DNA from: Luteimonas colneyensis
Lineage (GTDB): Bacteria > Pseudomonadota > Gammaproteobacteria > Xanthomonadales > Xanthomonadaceae
Reading direction: 5' to 3'
Length of the DNA: 64,000 nt
Assembly: GCF_014836665.1 (NCBI RefSeq)
Contig: NZ_JACSQJ010000003.1
Location: 124,001 to 188,000, forward strand
The notes under the pieces are model-generated. The model searched no databases, had not been told where the DNA came from, and saw nothing but the letters and a program-made list of their open reading frames with translations. Both the position numbers and the translations under genes were made by a program. Positions 38,578 through 51,104 of this stretch are shown piece by piece (position 1 is the first letter of the stretch; each line of letters begins with the position of its first letter).

Positions 38578-39017
38578 CAGGGCGTGCCGTCCTGCCTGGG
38601 CTGGCTCATGAGGCCGACCTTCTCCACGCCGGCGTTCTGCAGCAGCGCCATCGCGTCCATCACGTTCTGGTAGCTGCCGGCGCCGTCGGCGGCGACGTAC
38701 ACGGCGAGGTCGGGATTGTTGGCGACCAGCGCGCGCACCTTCGCCTGCAGCGACGCGGTATCAACCGCTTCGTTGCTGCCGGCCTCGATGGCGAGGAAAT
38801 AGTTGCCGTCACGGTCCACGCTCACCACCACCGGGTCCTTCTGCTCGGTGATCGACTTGGCGTTGGACTGCGGCAGCTGCACGTCCACGCCCAGGTTCAT
38901 CAGCGGCGCGGTCACCATGAAGATGATCAGCAGCACGAGCATCACGTCGATGTAGGGCACGACGTTGATCTCGTTCTTGAGCTTGCGGCGCTTGCCGCGG
39001 CGGGCACGGACGCTCAT
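38577..39017 (-). CDS. tolR: TolR, ExbD-like proton channel subunit
   Basis: 146 residues. A basic N-terminus, then the membrane helix with its essential Asp (VVPYIDVMLVLLIIFMVTAP), then a periplasmic domain (VVVSVDRDGNYFLA). With TolQ it converts proton motive force into TolA movement. It lies 3 nt after tolQ and overlaps tolA by 1 nt. Confidence 0.97.
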   Translation of the reverse strand: MSVRARRGKRRKLKNEINVVPYIDVMLVLLIIFMVTAPLMNLGVDVQLPQSNAKSITEQKDPVVVSVDRDGNYFLAIEAGSNEAVDTASLQAKVRALVANNPDLAVYVAADGAGSYQNVMDAMALLQNAGVEKVGLMSQPRQDGTP

Positions 39018-39020
39018 GGA

Positions 39021-39830
39021 TCAGGCCTCGCCGGCCGTGGACTGGCGCTCCAGGATCGAGGAGAACTCCTCGGAGAAGGCGTCGTAGCGCCCGGCCACGC
39101 GCTCGACCTTGGTGGCGAAGCGGTTGTAGGCCCACACCGCCGGGATGGCGGCAAACAGGCCCATCGCGGTCGCGATCAGCGCCTCGGAAATGCCCGGCGC
39201 CACGCTGGCGATGGTCGCTTCCTTGACGTTGGCCAGGCCGTGGAAGGCAATCATGATCCCCCACACCGTGCCCAGCAGGCCGACGTAGGGGGCGATCGAG
39301 CCGACGTTGGCGAGGAACTCGAGGTTGTGCTCGAGGCCGTCGAGCTCGCGCGAGCTGGCCACGCGCATGCCGCGCTGGGCACCCTCGAGCTGGGCGCGGC
39401 TGTCGGCGCCGCGGCGCTGGCGGCTGCGGGTGTATTCGCGGAAGCCGGCCTCGAAGATCGCCTCGAGGCCCTCGACGTCGCGGTTGCGCTCGCTGGCCGA
39501 GGCGTAGAGCTTGCCCAGGTCGGCGCCCGACCAGAAGCGCTCCTCGAAGCGGTCGGCCTCCTTCTCGGCGCGGTCGAGCATGCGCTTCTTGCGGAAGATG
39601 ATCACCCACGAGGCGATCGAGGCCAGCAGCAGGAGCAGCATCACCAGCTGCACCGGGATGGAGGCGTGCAGCACCAGGTGGATCAGGTCCAGCTCGCCGC
39701 CGCCCACCGGGGCGTTCGCGGCCTGGCTGGCGGCATCGGCCGCAAGCGCGACGGTGTCCGCCGGCGCCTCCTCGGGCAGGGGTTCCACGCTGCTCGCCTG
39801 CATCAGGATGGCCGTTGCCGTTGCACTCAT
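39021..39830 (-). CDS. tolQ: TolQ, ExbB/MotA-like proton channel subunit
   Basis: 269 residues with three membrane helices: ~58-80 (IPVQLVMLLLLLASIASWVI), ~175-197 (VGSIAPYVGLLGTVWGIMIA) and ~210-232 (GISEALIATAMGLFAAIPAV). The N-terminus is about 30 residues longer than in E. coli. Its ATG overlaps the ybgC stop by ATGA. Confidence 0.97.
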   Translation of the reverse strand: MSATATAILMQASSVEPLPEEAPADTVALAADAASQAANAPVGGGELDLIHLVLHASIPVQLVMLLLLLASIASWVIIFRKKRMLDRAEKEADRFEERFWSGADLGKLYASASERNRDVEGLEAIFEAGFREYTRSRQRRGADSRAQLEGAQRGMRVASSRELDGLEHNLEFLANVGSIAPYVGLLGTVWGIMIAFHGLANVKEATIASVAPGISEALIATAMGLFAAIPAVWAYNRFATKVERVAGRYDAFSEEFSSILERQSTAGEA

Positions 39831-40263
39831 CGATGTTGCTCCGCGTTTGATTCCAGGGATTTGAACTGCTCGTACAGCGCGTCGGGCAGCGCACGCGGCC
39901 GGAAGGCCGCGCTGTCGATCGCCGCCACCCGCACCCGCGCCGACGCCAGCCGCTCGCCATCGCGCAGGACGTGCTGCGCGAACTCGACGCTGGCCCGGCG
40001 TACCCGCGCCAGCGCCACGGTGACCTCGAGCGCGTCGTCCAGGCGTGCAGGCCAGCGGAAGTCGAGCTGCATGTCACGCACCGCGAACACGAGGCCAAGC
40101 CCGTCGATCATGGCCTGCTGGCCATGGCCGAGGCTGCGCATCCATTCGCTGCGCGCGCGCTCGAAGAAGGCCACGTAGCGCGCGTGGTAGACCACGCCAC
40201 CCGCGTCGGTATCTTCCCAGTAAACCCGGGTCGGCAGACTGAACAGAGTCGATACGGCGTCGT

Positions 40264-40267
<4 letters not shown>
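39827..40267 (-). CDS. ybgC: YbgC acyl-CoA thioesterase of the Tol-Pal cluster
   Basis: A 146-residue hotdog-fold thioesterase with the catalytic Asp loop [21 protein letters not shown]. The substrate is probably short- to medium-chain acyl-CoA or acyl-ACP linked to phospholipid metabolism. The start is TTG 40267, which overlaps the ruvB stop (TTGA), with GGAG eight bases upstream; no ATG lies nearby in frame. It joins ruvB to the tol genes as one coupled unit. Confidence 0.94.
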
Positions 40268-41286
<1,019 letters not shown>

Positions 41287-41312
41287 CCGGCTATGGTCGC
41301 ATGCCGCCCCAA

Positions 41313-41328
41313 GGCGTGGGACCACGCC
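41313..41328 (-). terminator. hairpin between napC and ruvB, possible nap terminator
   Basis: Perfect inverted repeat GGCGTGG-GA-CCACGCC in the 67-bp gap. On the minus strand it is followed only by TTGGGG, so it is weak as an intrinsic terminator. It could separate nap from ruvB transcription. Confidence 0.4.
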
Positions 41329-41353
41329 GCCCATGCTCCTGGAAGGGGCGGCC

Positions 41354-41992
41354 TCAGTGCGGGGACGGCGCGGTGCTGGAGGCCTGGACGCCCTGCGGCA
41401 CCCCGGTCATGTCCGGCAGCCGGTGCGCGATGCCCTTGTGGCAGTCGATGCAGGTCGCCTGCCCGGTGGCCAGGTAGCTGCGGTGGATGAAGGCCGCGCG
41501 GCTGGCCTGGCGGGTCAGGTCCATCGAATCGTAGTCGTGGCAGTTGCGGCATTCGAGCGAGTCGTTGGCCTTCAGCCGCTCCCACTCGTGCTGGGCCAGC
41601 TTCAGCCGGTTGTCCAGGAACTTCTCGCGGGTGTTGATGGTGCCGAAGATCTTGCCCCAGACCTCCTTCGAGGCCTGCATCTTGCGCGCCATCTTGTCGG
41701 TCCAGTCGTGCGGCACGTGGCAGTCGGGGCAGGTGGCGCGCACGCCGGAGCGGTTGGCGTAGTGGATGGTGCTCTTGAGCTCCTCGAAGACGTTGTCGTC
41801 CATCTCGTGGCAGCTCGTGCAGAACACCTCGGTGTTGGTCGCCTCCAGCGCGGTGTTGAAGCCGCCCCAGAACACGATGCCGGCGATGAAGCCGCCCAGC
41901 GTCAGGAAGCCGAGGCTCAGGTAGCGGGCCGGGCGGTTGAAGGCGCGCCAGAAGCCGACCACCGTGTCGCGGGCGCGTCGCACGAGGCTCAT
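41354..41992 (-). CDS. napC: NapC, membrane tetraheme cytochrome c quinol dehydrogenase
   Basis: 212 residues. One N-terminal membrane anchor (~25-44, [20 protein letters not shown]) precedes four CxxCH heme motifs: CTSCH, CPDCH, CRNCH and CIDCH. It passes electrons from quinol to NapAB. ATG 41992 overlaps the napB stop by ATGA. It is the last gene of napEFDABC; with no napGH seen, NapC is the only visible quinol route. Confidence 0.96.
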   Translation of the reverse strand: MSLVRRARDTVVGFWRAFNRPARYLSLGFLTLGGFIAGIVFWGGFNTALEATNTEVFCTSCHEMDDNVFEELKSTIHYANRSGVRATCPDCHVPHDWTDKMARKMQASKEVWGKIFGTINTREKFLDNRLKLAQHEWERLKANDSLECRNCHDYDSMDLTRQASRAAFIHRSYLATGQATCIDCHKGIAHRLPDMTGVPQGVQASSTAPSPH

Positions 41993-42519
41993 TGCGCGCG
42001 CTCCGCCCGCAGCACCTCGTCGATGTCGCGGAAGCCATTCGCGACCAGCGGCTTCGCATCCGTCTGGGTGACGTGGCACTGCACGCAGAAGTAGCGCCGC
42101 GGCGAGACCTCGGCCAGGAACTGGTCGTCACGGTCCATGTAGTGGGTGACGCTCACCGGCGGCGCCTGGAACTGGGCCGCGGTGCTGCGTGCGTGGCAGA
42201 GCATGCAGCGGTTCGAGTTCAGGTCGACCTGGTAGCCGTCGATGCTGTGCGGGATGGTGGGCGGCTGCATCGGATAGGCGCGTGCGCGGGTCATGTCGAA
42301 GTTCTCGACGGTCGCCATCGGCAGCGGGGTGATCTCGCTGGTGATCGGCACGTGGCGGCGCATCGCGTCGATGTCCTGCGCGGGGTTGCCGCGCGCGCTG
42401 ATCGGCGCGGCCGGGGCGACGATCACCGGTTCCGGCTCGCGGTCGCCGCAGGCGGTGAGCAGCGGTGCCAGCACCAGCGAGGCCAGGAGCAGCACGAGGG
42501 GCTTCAGGGTCCAGCGCAT
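41989..42519 (-). CDS. napB: NapB, diheme cytochrome c subunit, apparently a lipoprotein
   Basis: 176 residues with two heme motifs (CMLCH and CVQCH) and the family text [19 protein letters not shown] and [14 protein letters not shown]. It relays electrons from NapC to NapA. Unusually, the N-terminus ([18 protein letters not shown]) ends in a lipobox LLTAC with Cys24, so the subunit may be lipid-anchored rather than soluble. It starts 1 nt before the napA stop codon ends its frame and overlaps napC by 4 nt. Confidence 0.95.
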   Translation of the reverse strand: MRWTLKPLVLLLASLVLAPLLTACGDREPEPVIVAPAAPISARGNPAQDIDAMRRHVPITSEITPLPMATVENFDMTRARAYPMQPPTIPHSIDGYQVDLNSNRCMLCHARSTAAQFQAPPVSVTHYMDRDDQFLAEVSPRRYFCVQCHVTQTDAKPLVANGFRDIDEVLRAERAQ

Positions 42520-42520
42520 G

Positions 42521-45019
42521 TCAGGCTCCCACCGCGACGACCTTCGCCGCGCATTTCTTGAAGTCGGTCTGCTTGGAGATCGGGCAGGTCGCGTCCAGCG
42601 TGACCTTGTTGATCAGCTGCGCCGCGTCGTACCAGGGCACGAAGATCACGCCGCGTGGCATCCGGTTGCGGCCGCGGGTCTCGACGCGCGTGCGCATGCC
42701 GCCGCGGATCGAGGAGACCTCGACTTCGTCGCCGCGCTTGAGCCCGCGCGCACGCGCATCGTCCGGATGCATGTAGACCACCGCCGAGGGCACGGCCTTG
42801 TACAGCTCGGGGATGCGCATGGTCATCGAGCCCGAGTGCCAGTGCTCCAGCACGCGGCCTGTGACCAGCCACAGGTCGTATTCCTCGTTGGGCGACTCCG
42901 CCGGAGGCTCGTAGGGCAGCGCCCAGATCACCGCGCGTCCGTCGGGGTTGCCGTAGAACTCGAAGCCCGTGCCCGCCTTGACGTAGGGGTCCGCGCCCTC
43001 GCGGTAGCGCCAACGGGTCTCCTTGCCGTCGACCACCGGCCAGCGCAGGCCGCGCTCCTGGTGGTAGCGGTCGAAGGGCGCGAGGTCGTGCGCATGGCCG
43101 CGCCCGAACTCGGCGTACTCCTCGAACAGGCCCTTCTGCGGGTAGAAGCCGAAGGCCTCGGCCTCGTGGTTGGCGTAGCCGGCCTCGATTTCGTCCACGC
43201 CGAAGGCGTCGACCTTGCCGTTGCGGTACAGCACGTCGAAGAGCGTCTTGCCGCGGAACTGCGGATTGGCGGCCAGGATCTCCTCGGGCCAGCACTCGTC
43301 GGTGGTGAAGCGCTTGGAGAACTCCATCAGCTGCCAGAGGTCCGACTTCGCCTCTCCGGGCGCATCCACCAGCTGGTGCCAGAAGTGCGTGCGGCGCTCG
43401 GCGTTGCCGTAGGCGCCTTCCTTCTCCACCCACATGGCCGTGGGCAGGACCAGGTCGGCGGCCTGGCAGGTGACGGTGGGATAGGCATCGGACACCACGA
43501 TGAAGTTGTCCGGGTTGCGATAGCCCGGATAGCCCTCCTCGAGGATGTTCGCGCCGGCCTGCATGTTGTTGTTGACCTGCACCCAGTAGGCGTTGAGCAG
43601 GCCGTCCTTGAGCGCGCGGTTCTGCTCGGTGGCGGCGTAGCCGATCTTGTCCTTGATGATCCCGCGCGGGATCTTCCAGATGTCCTCGGCCGCGGCCCGG
43701 TGCTCGGGATTGGTCACCACCATGTCCGCCGGCAGGCGGTGGGCGAAGGTGCCGACCTCGCGCGCGGTGCCGCAGGCCGAAGGCTGGCCGGTCAGCGAGA
43801 ACGGGCTGTTGCCCGGCGTCGCGATCTTCCCGGTCAGCAGGTGGATGTTGTAGACCATGTTGTTGGCCCAGGTGCCGCGCGTGTGCTGGTTGAAGCCCAT
43901 GGTCCAGAACGACATCACCTTGATGTCGGGGTTGGCGTACAGCTCGGCCAGCTGCTCCAGCCAGCCGCGCTCGACGCCGGTCATCTCCACGGCCTTGTCC
44001 AGCGTGTAGGGCGCGACGAAGCGCGCGAACTCGTCGAAATCGATCGCCGTGCCGCCGTTGGGATCGTTCGCGTTCTTCGCCGCCACCTGCAGCGGATGCT
44101 CGGGGCGCAGGCCGTAGCCGATGTCGTCGTTGCCGCGCTTGAAGGTGGTGTGCCTGTCGACGAAGTCCCTGTTGACCTTGCCCGACTGGATGATGTGGTT
44201 GGCGATGTAGTTCAGGATCACCAGGTCCGTCTGCGGCTTGAACACCATCGGGATGTCGGCCAGGTCGAAGCTGCGGTGCTCGTAGGTCGACAGCACCGCG
44301 ACCTTGACGTGCGGGTTCGACAGCCGGCGGTCGGTGACCCGGGTCCACAGGATCGGGTGCATCTCGGCCATGTTCGAGCCCCAGAGCACGAAGGCGTCGG
44401 CGGCCTCGATGTCGTCGTAGCAGCCCATCGGCTCGTCCATGCCGAAGGTGCGCATGAAGCCGGTGACCGCGGACGCCATGCAGTGGCGCGCGTTGGGATC
44501 GATGTGGTTGCTGCGGAAGCCGGCCTTCATCAGCTTGTTGGCGGCATAGCCCTCCCACACCGTCCACTGGCCGGAACCGAACATGCCGATGCCGTCGCCG
44601 CCCTTGGCCTTGAGCACCGCGCGGAACTTCTCCTCCATCACGTCGAAGGCCTCGTCCCAGGTCACCGGCGTGAAGTCGCCTTCCTTGTCGTAGGCGCCGT
44701 TCTTCTTGCGCAGCAGCGGCGTGGTCAGGCGGTCGGCGCCGTACATCACCTTCGACAGGAAATAGCCCTTGACGCAGTTGAGCCCGCGGTTGACCTCGGC
44801 CTTGACGTCGCCGTGGGTAGCGACCACGCGGCCGTCGCGCACGGCGACGTTGATGCCGCAGCCGGTGCCGCAGTAGCGGCAGGGCGCCTTGCTCCACTTC
44901 AGGCCCTTGTCGCCCTCGACCACGGCCTCCTGGACGTGGCCCGGGACCGGGATGCCGGCGGCGACGGCGGCGCTGGCGATGGCGCTGTTTCGGATGAATT
45001 CGCGGCGGCTGGTGCTCAT
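42521..45019 (-). CDS. napA: NapA, periplasmic nitrate reductase catalytic subunit
   Basis: An 832-residue molybdenum enzyme with a Tat signal ([19 protein letters not shown]), a 4Fe-4S site at Cys47, Cys50, Cys54 and Cys82 ([13 protein letters not shown]), and Mo-ligand Cys180 (NARHCMASA). Bis-MGD binding regions follow ([41 protein letters not shown]). It reduces nitrate to nitrite in the periplasm. ATG 45019 (MSTSRREF) overlaps the napD stop; the in-frame extension upstream is not protein-like. Confidence 0.98.
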   Translation of the reverse strand: MSTSRREFIRNSAIASAAVAAGIPVPGHVQEAVVEGDKGLKWSKAPCRYCGTGCGINVAVRDGRVVATHGDVKAEVNRGLNCVKGYFLSKVMYGADRLTTPLLRKKNGAYDKEGDFTPVTWDEAFDVMEEKFRAVLKAKGGDGIGMFGSGQWTVWEGYAANKLMKAGFRSNHIDPNARHCMASAVTGFMRTFGMDEPMGCYDDIEAADAFVLWGSNMAEMHPILWTRVTDRRLSNPHVKVAVLSTYEHRSFDLADIPMVFKPQTDLVILNYIANHIIQSGKVNRDFVDRHTTFKRGNDDIGYGLRPEHPLQVAAKNANDPNGGTAIDFDEFARFVAPYTLDKAVEMTGVERGWLEQLAELYANPDIKVMSFWTMGFNQHTRGTWANNMVYNIHLLTGKIATPGNSPFSLTGQPSACGTAREVGTFAHRLPADMVVTNPEHRAAAEDIWKIPRGIIKDKIGYAATEQNRALKDGLLNAYWVQVNNNMQAGANILEEGYPGYRNPDNFIVVSDAYPTVTCQAADLVLPTAMWVEKEGAYGNAERRTHFWHQLVDAPGEAKSDLWQLMEFSKRFTTDECWPEEILAANPQFRGKTLFDVLYRNGKVDAFGVDEIEAGYANHEAEAFGFYPQKGLFEEYAEFGRGHAHDLAPFDRYHQERGLRWPVVDGKETRWRYREGADPYVKAGTGFEFYGNPDGRAVIWALPYEPPAESPNEEYDLWLVTGRVLEHWHSGSMTMRIPELYKAVPSAVVYMHPDDARARGLKRGDEVEVSSIRGGMRTRVETRGRNRMPRGVIFVPWYDAAQLINKVTLDATCPISKQTDFKKCAAKVVAVGA

Positions 45020-45318
45020 CCGTGGGACTCCTGTGGATCGGATGCGGAAACGTCGCCGGGCGGCGCCTGCCGCTCGACGTGGTGGTAGACGAGGTTGACG
45101 GTGATCACGCCGGGCAGCGCCTGCAGCAGGTCGATGCTGGCCATCAGGCTGCGGGTGCCGTCGCTTTCCTGCACCAGCACGCTGCAGGTGTCTTCCTGCA
45201 GGGCCAGGTCGAGGCCGGCGGCGCCGGCGACGGCGTCGGCAAGCGCGGGGATTGCCGCGGGATGATGGCGCACCACCAGGCTGGCGACGTGCCACTCGTT
45301 CGAAGGTTCAGGCTTCAA
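45016..45318 (-). CDS. napD: NapD, chaperone for NapA Tat export
   Basis: A 100-residue ferredoxin-fold NapD-family protein ([20 protein letters not shown], ending in [15 protein letters not shown]). It binds the NapA twin-arginine signal. The start is TTG 45318 inside the napF 3' end, with GAGG six bases upstream; no ATG is available at a sensible place. It overlaps napA by ATGA. Confidence 0.9.
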   Translation of the reverse strand: MKPEPSNEWHVASLVVRHHPAAIPALADAVAGAAGLDLALQEDTCSVLVQESDGTRSLMASIDLLQALPGVITVNLVYHHVERQAPPGDVSASDPQESHG

Positions 45319-45829
45319 GCAGCACCTCGGCGGTCAGCGCGGCCAGCGAGATCGCCGTGGTCGGACAGGCCGGCACGCAGGCACCGCAGCCGGTGCAGCG
45401 GTCGCTCTCGATCCGCGGCATCGGCACCGCGCGCGTGGGCGGGAAGGCGATCGCGGACTCGCCGCATGCGTCGCGGCAGCTGGAGCAGACGATGCCGCGA
45501 CCGGCCAGGCAGGCCTCGCCGACCTGCGCGCGCAGCGACCAGGGCGCCTCATCGAGCGCTGCGAAGGCGTTCGCGTCGCAGGCCCGCGCGCAGTCGCCGC
45601 AGAAGGTGCATTCGCCGCGTCCCGGATCGAATTCCGGCAGCCCGCCCTCGCCCGCCACCAGCACGCGCTGCGGGCAGGCTTCGACGCAGGCGTTGCACGC
45701 GGTGCACGCGGAGGCGAAGCGGGATTCCTCGAGCGCCCACGGCGGACGCAGCAAAGGGGTCCGGCGCAGCCGTCCACGCAGCAGTGCCCTGCGGTCGCGG
45801 TCCGGTGCCTGGTTCCGGGAGGCGGCCAT
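45308..45829 (-). CDS. napF: NapF, 4Fe-4S ferredoxin-type protein
   Basis: 173 residues with clustered Cys motifs: CTACNACVEACP, CTFCGDCARACD, a third set (CSSCRDACGESAI) and CTGCGACVPACP. A basic N-terminus carries no export signal. NapF is a cytoplasmic partner in NapA maturation. ATG 45829 was chosen; GTG 45832 directly upstream is also possible. AGGA lies five bases before the ATG. Confidence 0.94.
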   Translation of the reverse strand: MAASRNQAPDRDRRALLRGRLRRTPLLRPPWALEESRFASACTACNACVEACPQRVLVAGEGGLPEFDPGRGECTFCGDCARACDANAFAALDEAPWSLRAQVGEACLAGRGIVCSSCRDACGESAIAFPPTRAVPMPRIESDRCTGCGACVPACPTTAISLAALTAEVLLEA

Positions 45830-45845
45830 CACGTTCCTGCGTCCC

Positions 45846-46007
45846 TCAGGCGGTCGGCGGGCCGGCGACGAACATCTGCCAGAACCACACCGCGAAGCCG
45901 TAGCCGCCGACGATCATCACCGACAGGATGGGAAACAGCACCACCGTGATGAACAGGAAAAGCGTGAGTTCGTTGCGCTTGCTGGGCTGGCCGGTATCCG
46001 CGTCCAA
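45846..46007 (-). CDS. napE: NapE, small single-span membrane protein
   Basis: 53 residues beginning at TTG 46007 with GGAG six bases upstream. The sequence reads DADTGQPSKRNELTLFLF, then ITVVLFPILSVMIVGGYG and FAVWFWQMFVAGPPTA: a short charged N-terminus and one membrane helix, as in NapE/TorE. Its role in nitrate respiration is undefined. It is the first gene of the operon, 16 bp before napF, and is easily missed because of its size and TTG start. Confidence 0.88.
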   Translation of the reverse strand: MDADTGQPSKRNELTLFLFITVVLFPILSVMIVGGYGFAVWFWQMFVAGPPTA

Positions 46008-46033
46008 GGCGCGCTCCGCTGGCTGCTGCTGGA

Positions 46034-46098
46034 TGAATACAGCCTAGCGCCAAACGTGCGAAGAGGCCAGAAAATCACGCTGTATTCAAGTAGATACA
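46034..46098 (-). promoter_or_regulatory. inverted repeats upstream of napE, candidate operators
   Basis: Two nested symmetries lie in the 137-bp gap before napE. A perfect 10-bp inverted repeat TGAATACAGC (46034-46043) / GCTGTATTCA (46079-46088) is separated by 35 bp. The right arm overlaps TGTATTCAAGTAGATACA (46081-46098), a TGTAT-N8-ATACA dyad. The gap is AT-rich for this genome. No FNR consensus was found here. The regulator is unknown. Confidence 0.45.
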
Positions 46099-46144
46099 AC
46101 GCATCCGCGCGCGGCCTCGGCGCGGCGGAAACCGGATGCCGCGC

Positions 46145-47134
<990 letters not shown>

Positions 47135-47200
47135 GGCGGGCTCGGGCGACGGGTCTCACCCGGACATGGGGCCGCTCGCCGCGGTTGCCAGCCCCGGGAC

Positions 47201-49144
47201 TCAGATTTCCACCTGCGCTCCCAGCTCGATCAACCGGTTCCCGGGAATGCGGAAATAGGCGTTGGCCGGCGCCGCGTTGCGGTGCATGAGTGCGAACAGC
47301 TTGTCGCGCCACACCGGCATGCCGACGCGTCGACGCGACACCACCGTCTCACGGCCGACGAAATAGGTGGTGTCCATGGGGTCGAGGTCCAGGCCCTCGA
47401 GGTCGCAGGCACGCATCAGCGCCAGCGGCACGTCGGGCGTCTCCATGAAGCCGAAGCGCACCGTGACCTTGTAGAAGTCGTCGCCGATTCCGCGCAGCTC
47501 GAGCCGACGCTCGCGCGGCGCGTAGGGCACGGCCAGGGTCTCGGCGGTCAGGAACAGGTTGCGCTCGTGCAGCACCTTGTTGTGCTTGAGGTTGTGCATG
47601 AACGCATGCGGCACCACGCCCGGGTCGCTGGTCATGAAGATCGCCGTGCCGGGCACGCGTACCGGTGGCGCCAGCATCAGCCCGGAGATGAAGGTGTCCA
47701 GGCGCAGGCCGTCGGCCTGGACCGCATCACGCAGCAGCTGGCGGCCGCGGCGCCAGGTGCGCAGCATGGTGAACAGCACGATGCCCAGCACCAGCGGGAA
47801 CCACGCGCCCTGCAGCACCTTGGCACCGTTGGCCACCACGAAGGCGATGTCGATCACGAAGAAGCCGACGCAGCAGGGCAGCACCCAGCGCCGCGCCTTG
47901 GGCCACAGCGCGCGCGCGACGATCGCCAGCAGCAGCGTGTCGATCAGCATCGTCATCGACACCGAGATGCCGTAGGCGGCGGCCAGCGACGACGACGAGC
48001 GGAAGCTCAGCACCAGCAGGATCACGATCACCGCCATCGACCAGTTGATCGCCGGGATGTAGATCTGGCCGATGGTCTCGCTGGAGGTGTGCTTGATGCG
48101 CATGCGCGGGATGTAGCCCAGCTGCATCGCCTGGCGCGCGACCGAGAAGCCGCCGGTGATCACCGCCTGCGAGGCGATCACCGTGGCCGCCGTGGCCAGC
48201 AGGATCATCGGCCAGCGTCCCCATTCGGGCACGCCGATGAAGAACGGGTTGCGGATCGCCGCCGGGTCCTCGAGCACCAGCGCGCCCTGTCCCAGGTAGT
48301 TCAGCATCAGCGAGGGCAGCACGAACCAGTACCAGCCCAGCCGGATCGGGCGCGCGCCGAAGTGGCCCATGTCGGTGTAGATCGCCTCGCCGCCGGTGAC
48401 CGCCAGCACCACCGCGCCGAGGATGAAGACGCCGCCCCAGCTGTGCTCCACGAAGAAGCGCGCCGCCCACCACGGATTGATGGCCTTCAGCACCTCGGGC
48501 TCGTGGGTGATGTTGAGCACGCCCAGCGCGGCCAGCGACAGGAACCAGATGATGGTGATGGGCCCGAACACGCGACCGACCTTCTCGGTGCCGTAGCGCT
48601 GGGTGGCGAACAGCCCGGCCAGCACGCCCACCGTGATCGGCACGATCCAGTCGTGCAGCTGCGGCGCCACCACCTCCAGGCCTTCGACCGCCGACAGCAC
48701 CGAGATCGCCGGCGTGATCACGCCGTCGCCGAAGAACAGCGAGGCACCGAACACGCCCAGCAGCCCCACCAGGTAGACCGACTTCGACCCGGGCTTCAGG
48801 CTGCGCTGGGCCAGCGCCATGAGCGCCATGATGCCGCCCTCGCCCTCGTTGTCGGCGCGCATGATGATGGTGACGTACTTGAACGTCACCACCACCGTCA
48901 GCGCCCAGAAGACCAGCGACAGGATGCCGAGCACCGTGTCGTGGTTGGCGGTCAGCCCGTAGTGCGGGTTGAAGGCCTCGCGCAGCGTATACAGCGGGCT
49001 GGTGCCGATGTCGCCGAAGACCACGCCGACCGCGCCGACCACCAGGCCGAACAGCCCGATCCTGCCGTGGCCGTGGCCCTGGTCATGACGGTCGCCGCGC
49101 GCGGCCTGCGGCGCGGCGGAAGGCGTGGGTGCAGCTGCGGACAT
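47201..49144 (-). CDS. kup: Kup-type potassium uptake transporter
   Basis: A 647-residue KUP/HAK/KT family potassium symporter with about 12 membrane helices. The signature [20 protein letters not shown] lies near the N-terminus, with [20 protein letters not shown] and [14 protein letters not shown] following; the C-terminal cytoplasmic region is hydrophilic. ATG 49144 (MSAAAPTPS) is preferred because the upstream ATG at 49228 would overlap ruvA by 62 nt. It follows ruvA by 22 bp. Confidence 0.95.
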   Translation of the reverse strand: MSAAAPTPSAAPQAARGDRHDQGHGHGRIGLFGLVVGAVGVVFGDIGTSPLYTLREAFNPHYGLTANHDTVLGILSLVFWALTVVVTFKYVTIIMRADNEGEGGIMALMALAQRSLKPGSKSVYLVGLLGVFGASLFFGDGVITPAISVLSAVEGLEVVAPQLHDWIVPITVGVLAGLFATQRYGTEKVGRVFGPITIIWFLSLAALGVLNITHEPEVLKAINPWWAARFFVEHSWGGVFILGAVVLAVTGGEAIYTDMGHFGARPIRLGWYWFVLPSLMLNYLGQGALVLEDPAAIRNPFFIGVPEWGRWPMILLATAATVIASQAVITGGFSVARQAMQLGYIPRMRIKHTSSETIGQIYIPAINWSMAVIVILLVLSFRSSSSLAAAYGISVSMTMLIDTLLLAIVARALWPKARRWVLPCCVGFFVIDIAFVVANGAKVLQGAWFPLVLGIVLFTMLRTWRRGRQLLRDAVQADGLRLDTFISGLMLAPPVRVPGTAIFMTSDPGVVPHAFMHNLKHNKVLHERNLFLTAETLAVPYAPRERRLELRGIGDDFYKVTVRFGFMETPDVPLALMRACDLEGLDLDPMDTTYFVGRETVVSRRRVGMPVWRDKLFALMHRNAAPANAYFRIPGNRLIELGAQVEI

Positions 49145-49166
49145 GGAGGCTTCGACCCGGCGCGGC

Positions 49167-49757
49167 TCAGCGAAGCGCGGACTGTAGCGCCTTCCGGATG
49201 ATGGTTTCCGCAGCGTCGCCGTCGACATGCGCCTGGCGCGCCATGCGCTGGGCCTCGGCGGGCTTGTAGCCCAGCTGCTGCAGCGCCACCGTCGCCTCCG
49301 ACAGCGGATCGGCCGGAACGCCGGCGGCGGGCACGGCGAGCGCCCCGCCCATGATCGCCTCGGCGCGGTCGCGCAGCTCGACCACGATGCGCTCGGCGGT
49401 CTTCTTGCCGATGCCCGGGATCCTCGTGAGCGCGGTGACGTCGCCGGCCTGCACCAGGCGCGCGAACTCCTCGACGCTGGCGCCGGACAGGATCGCCAGC
49501 GCGATCTTCGCGCCGATGCCGGTGACCCGCTGCACGTCGCGGAACAGGCGCCGCTCGGCCTCGCTCGCGAAGCCGTACAGCGATACCGAATCCTCCTTCT
49601 GCGCGTAGTGGGTGAAGAGCGTGACCTCCTTCCCCAGCACCGGCAGTTCGTAGAAGGTGCTCATCGGCGCCTCCAGCTCATAGCCGACGCCGTTGACGTC
49701 CAGCACCAGCCACGGGGGCGACTTGTGCGCGAGCAGGCCGCGCAGGCGTCCGATCAT
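49167..49757 (-). CDS. ruvA: Holliday junction DNA helicase subunit RuvA
   Basis: 196 residues: OB-fold N-terminus ([20 protein letters not shown]), two helix-hairpin-helix motifs ([31 protein letters not shown]) and the C-terminal RuvB-binding domain ([18 protein letters not shown]). It overlaps the ruvC stop by ATGA. Confidence 0.98.
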   Translation of the reverse strand: MIGRLRGLLAHKSPPWLVLDVNGVGYELEAPMSTFYELPVLGKEVTLFTHYAQKEDSVSLYGFASEAERRLFRDVQRVTGIGAKIALAILSGASVEEFARLVQAGDVTALTRIPGIGKKTAERIVVELRDRAEAIMGGALAVPAAGVPADPLSEATVALQQLGYKPAEAQRMARQAHVDGDAAETIIRKALQSALR

Positions 49758-50290
49758 CTCCGGCTCCAGGCCATGCGGGCATCGATGCCCATGCGCTGCG
49801 CGCTGGCGCGGGTGTGGGCGTGGGTGATGGCGATCGCCAGCGCGTCGGCGGCGTCGGCCTGCAGGCGGCCCTTGAGGCCGAGGATCGCGCCGACCATGTG
49901 CTGCACCTGGACCTTGTCGGCCGCGCCCTTGCCCACCAGGGCAAGCTTCACCTGGCGCGCGCCGTACTCGCTGACCGGCAGCCCGTGCATCACCACGGCG
50001 CAGATCGCCGCGCCGCGGGCCTGGCCGAGCTTGAGCGCGGAGTCGGCGTTCTTCGACACGAACACCTGCTCGATCGCGACCTCGTCCGGGCGGTGCTCGT
50101 CGATCACCGCACGCAGGCCGTCGAGCAGCCGGCGCAGGCGCTGCGGCAGGTCGCCGGGAACGGCCGTGGCACCGGCCAGCAGGTCCAGCGGCGCGTGGTA
50201 CACGTGCGTGGCGCGGCCGGCGGCATCGACGTCGATGATGCCGACGCCGGTGCGCTGCGAGCCGGGGTCGATGCCGAGGATCCTGGTCAC
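49754..50290 (-). CDS. ruvC: crossover junction endodeoxyribonuclease RuvC
   Basis: 178 residues with RNase H fold acidic residues in [37 protein letters not shown] and the C-terminal [14 protein letters not shown]. Resolves Holliday junctions held by RuvAB. It lies 9 bp after yebC and overlaps ruvA. Confidence 0.98.
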   Translation of the reverse strand: MTRILGIDPGSQRTGVGIIDVDAAGRATHVYHAPLDLLAGATAVPGDLPQRLRRLLDGLRAVIDEHRPDEVAIEQVFVSKNADSALKLGQARGAAICAVVMHGLPVSEYGARQVKLALVGKGAADKVQVQHMVGAILGLKGRLQADAADALAIAITHAHTRASAQRMGIDARMAWSRR

Positions 50291-50299
50291 GCCGCCAGT

Positions 50300-51031
50300 C
50301 TACGCGTACGCGTCGTCGCCGAGGTCGGCGTTCGAATACACGTCCTGCACGTCGTCGAGGTCTTCCAGCCAGCGCAGCAGCTTGACCACCTGCTGCGCGG
50401 TCTCGCCTTCGACGGCGATGTCGTTGTCGGCGCGCAGGGTGACCTCCGCATGTGCGGCCGGCAGGCCGGCGGCGGCCATGGCGTCGCGCACGGCGGCGAA
50501 GTCCTCGGGCGCGGTCAGCACGTCGATGGCGCCATCTTCGGGATAGACCACCACGTCCTCGGCGCCGGCCTCGATGGCGGCGTTGGTCACCGCGTCCTCG
50601 TCGGCGCCGGCGTCGTAGCGCAGGATGCCCTGCTTGTTGAACATGAAGGCCACCGAGCCGTCGGTGCCGAGGTTGCCGCCGAACTTGCCGAAGGCATGGC
50701 GCACGTCGGCCACCGTGCGGACCTTGTTGTCGGTCAGGCAGTCGACGATCACGGCGACGCCGCCCGGGGCATAGCCCTCGTAGCGGATCTCTTCGTAGTC
50801 GACGCCTTCCAGCTCGCCGGTGGCCTTCTTGACCGCACGCTCGATCACGTCCTTGGTCATGTTGGCCGACAGAGCCTTGTCGATGGCGCTGCGCAGCCGC
50901 GGGTTGCCCCCGGGGTCACCTCCACCAGCGCGCGCGGAGACCGAGATCTCGCGGATCAGCTTGGTGAAGATCTTCCCGCGACGCGCGTCTTCCGCGTTCT
51001 TGCGGGCCTCGATCGAGGGACCCCTGCCCAT
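50300..51031 (-). CDS. yebC: YebC/PmpR-family protein (TACO1-like)
   Basis: 243 residues. [59 protein letters not shown] and [14 protein letters not shown] are family hallmarks. Recent work on the family points to help for translation of poly-proline stretches as well as transcription regulation; which applies here is unknown. ATG 51031 is chosen for the canonical N-terminus. It precedes ruvC as in most gammaproteobacteria. Confidence 0.96.
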   Translation of the reverse strand: MGRGPSIEARKNAEDARRGKIFTKLIREISVSARAGGGDPGGNPRLRSAIDKALSANMTKDVIERAVKKATGELEGVDYEEIRYEGYAPGGVAVIVDCLTDNKVRTVADVRHAFGKFGGNLGTDGSVAFMFNKQGILRYDAGADEDAVTNAAIEAGAEDVVVYPEDGAIDVLTAPEDFAAVRDAMAAAGLPAAHAEVTLRADNDIAVEGETAQQVVKLLRWLEDLDDVQDVYSNADLGDDAYA

Positions 51032-51104
51032 GCGTAGCACCCTTTCTTCAATGCTGGAACGAGCCCGGATTCTACTCCTTCCGGGCACGCGGGCCGCCGC
51101 GGCG

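Noticed and set aside
46008..46144. FNR box in the nap promoter gap
   Set aside because: TTGTATCTACTTGAA and TTGAATACAGCGTGAT do not match TTGAT-N4-ATCAA well enough.
49145..49228. Longer Kup N-terminus from ATG 49228
   Set aside because: It would overlap ruvA by 62 nt and adds a basic stretch not typical of Kup.
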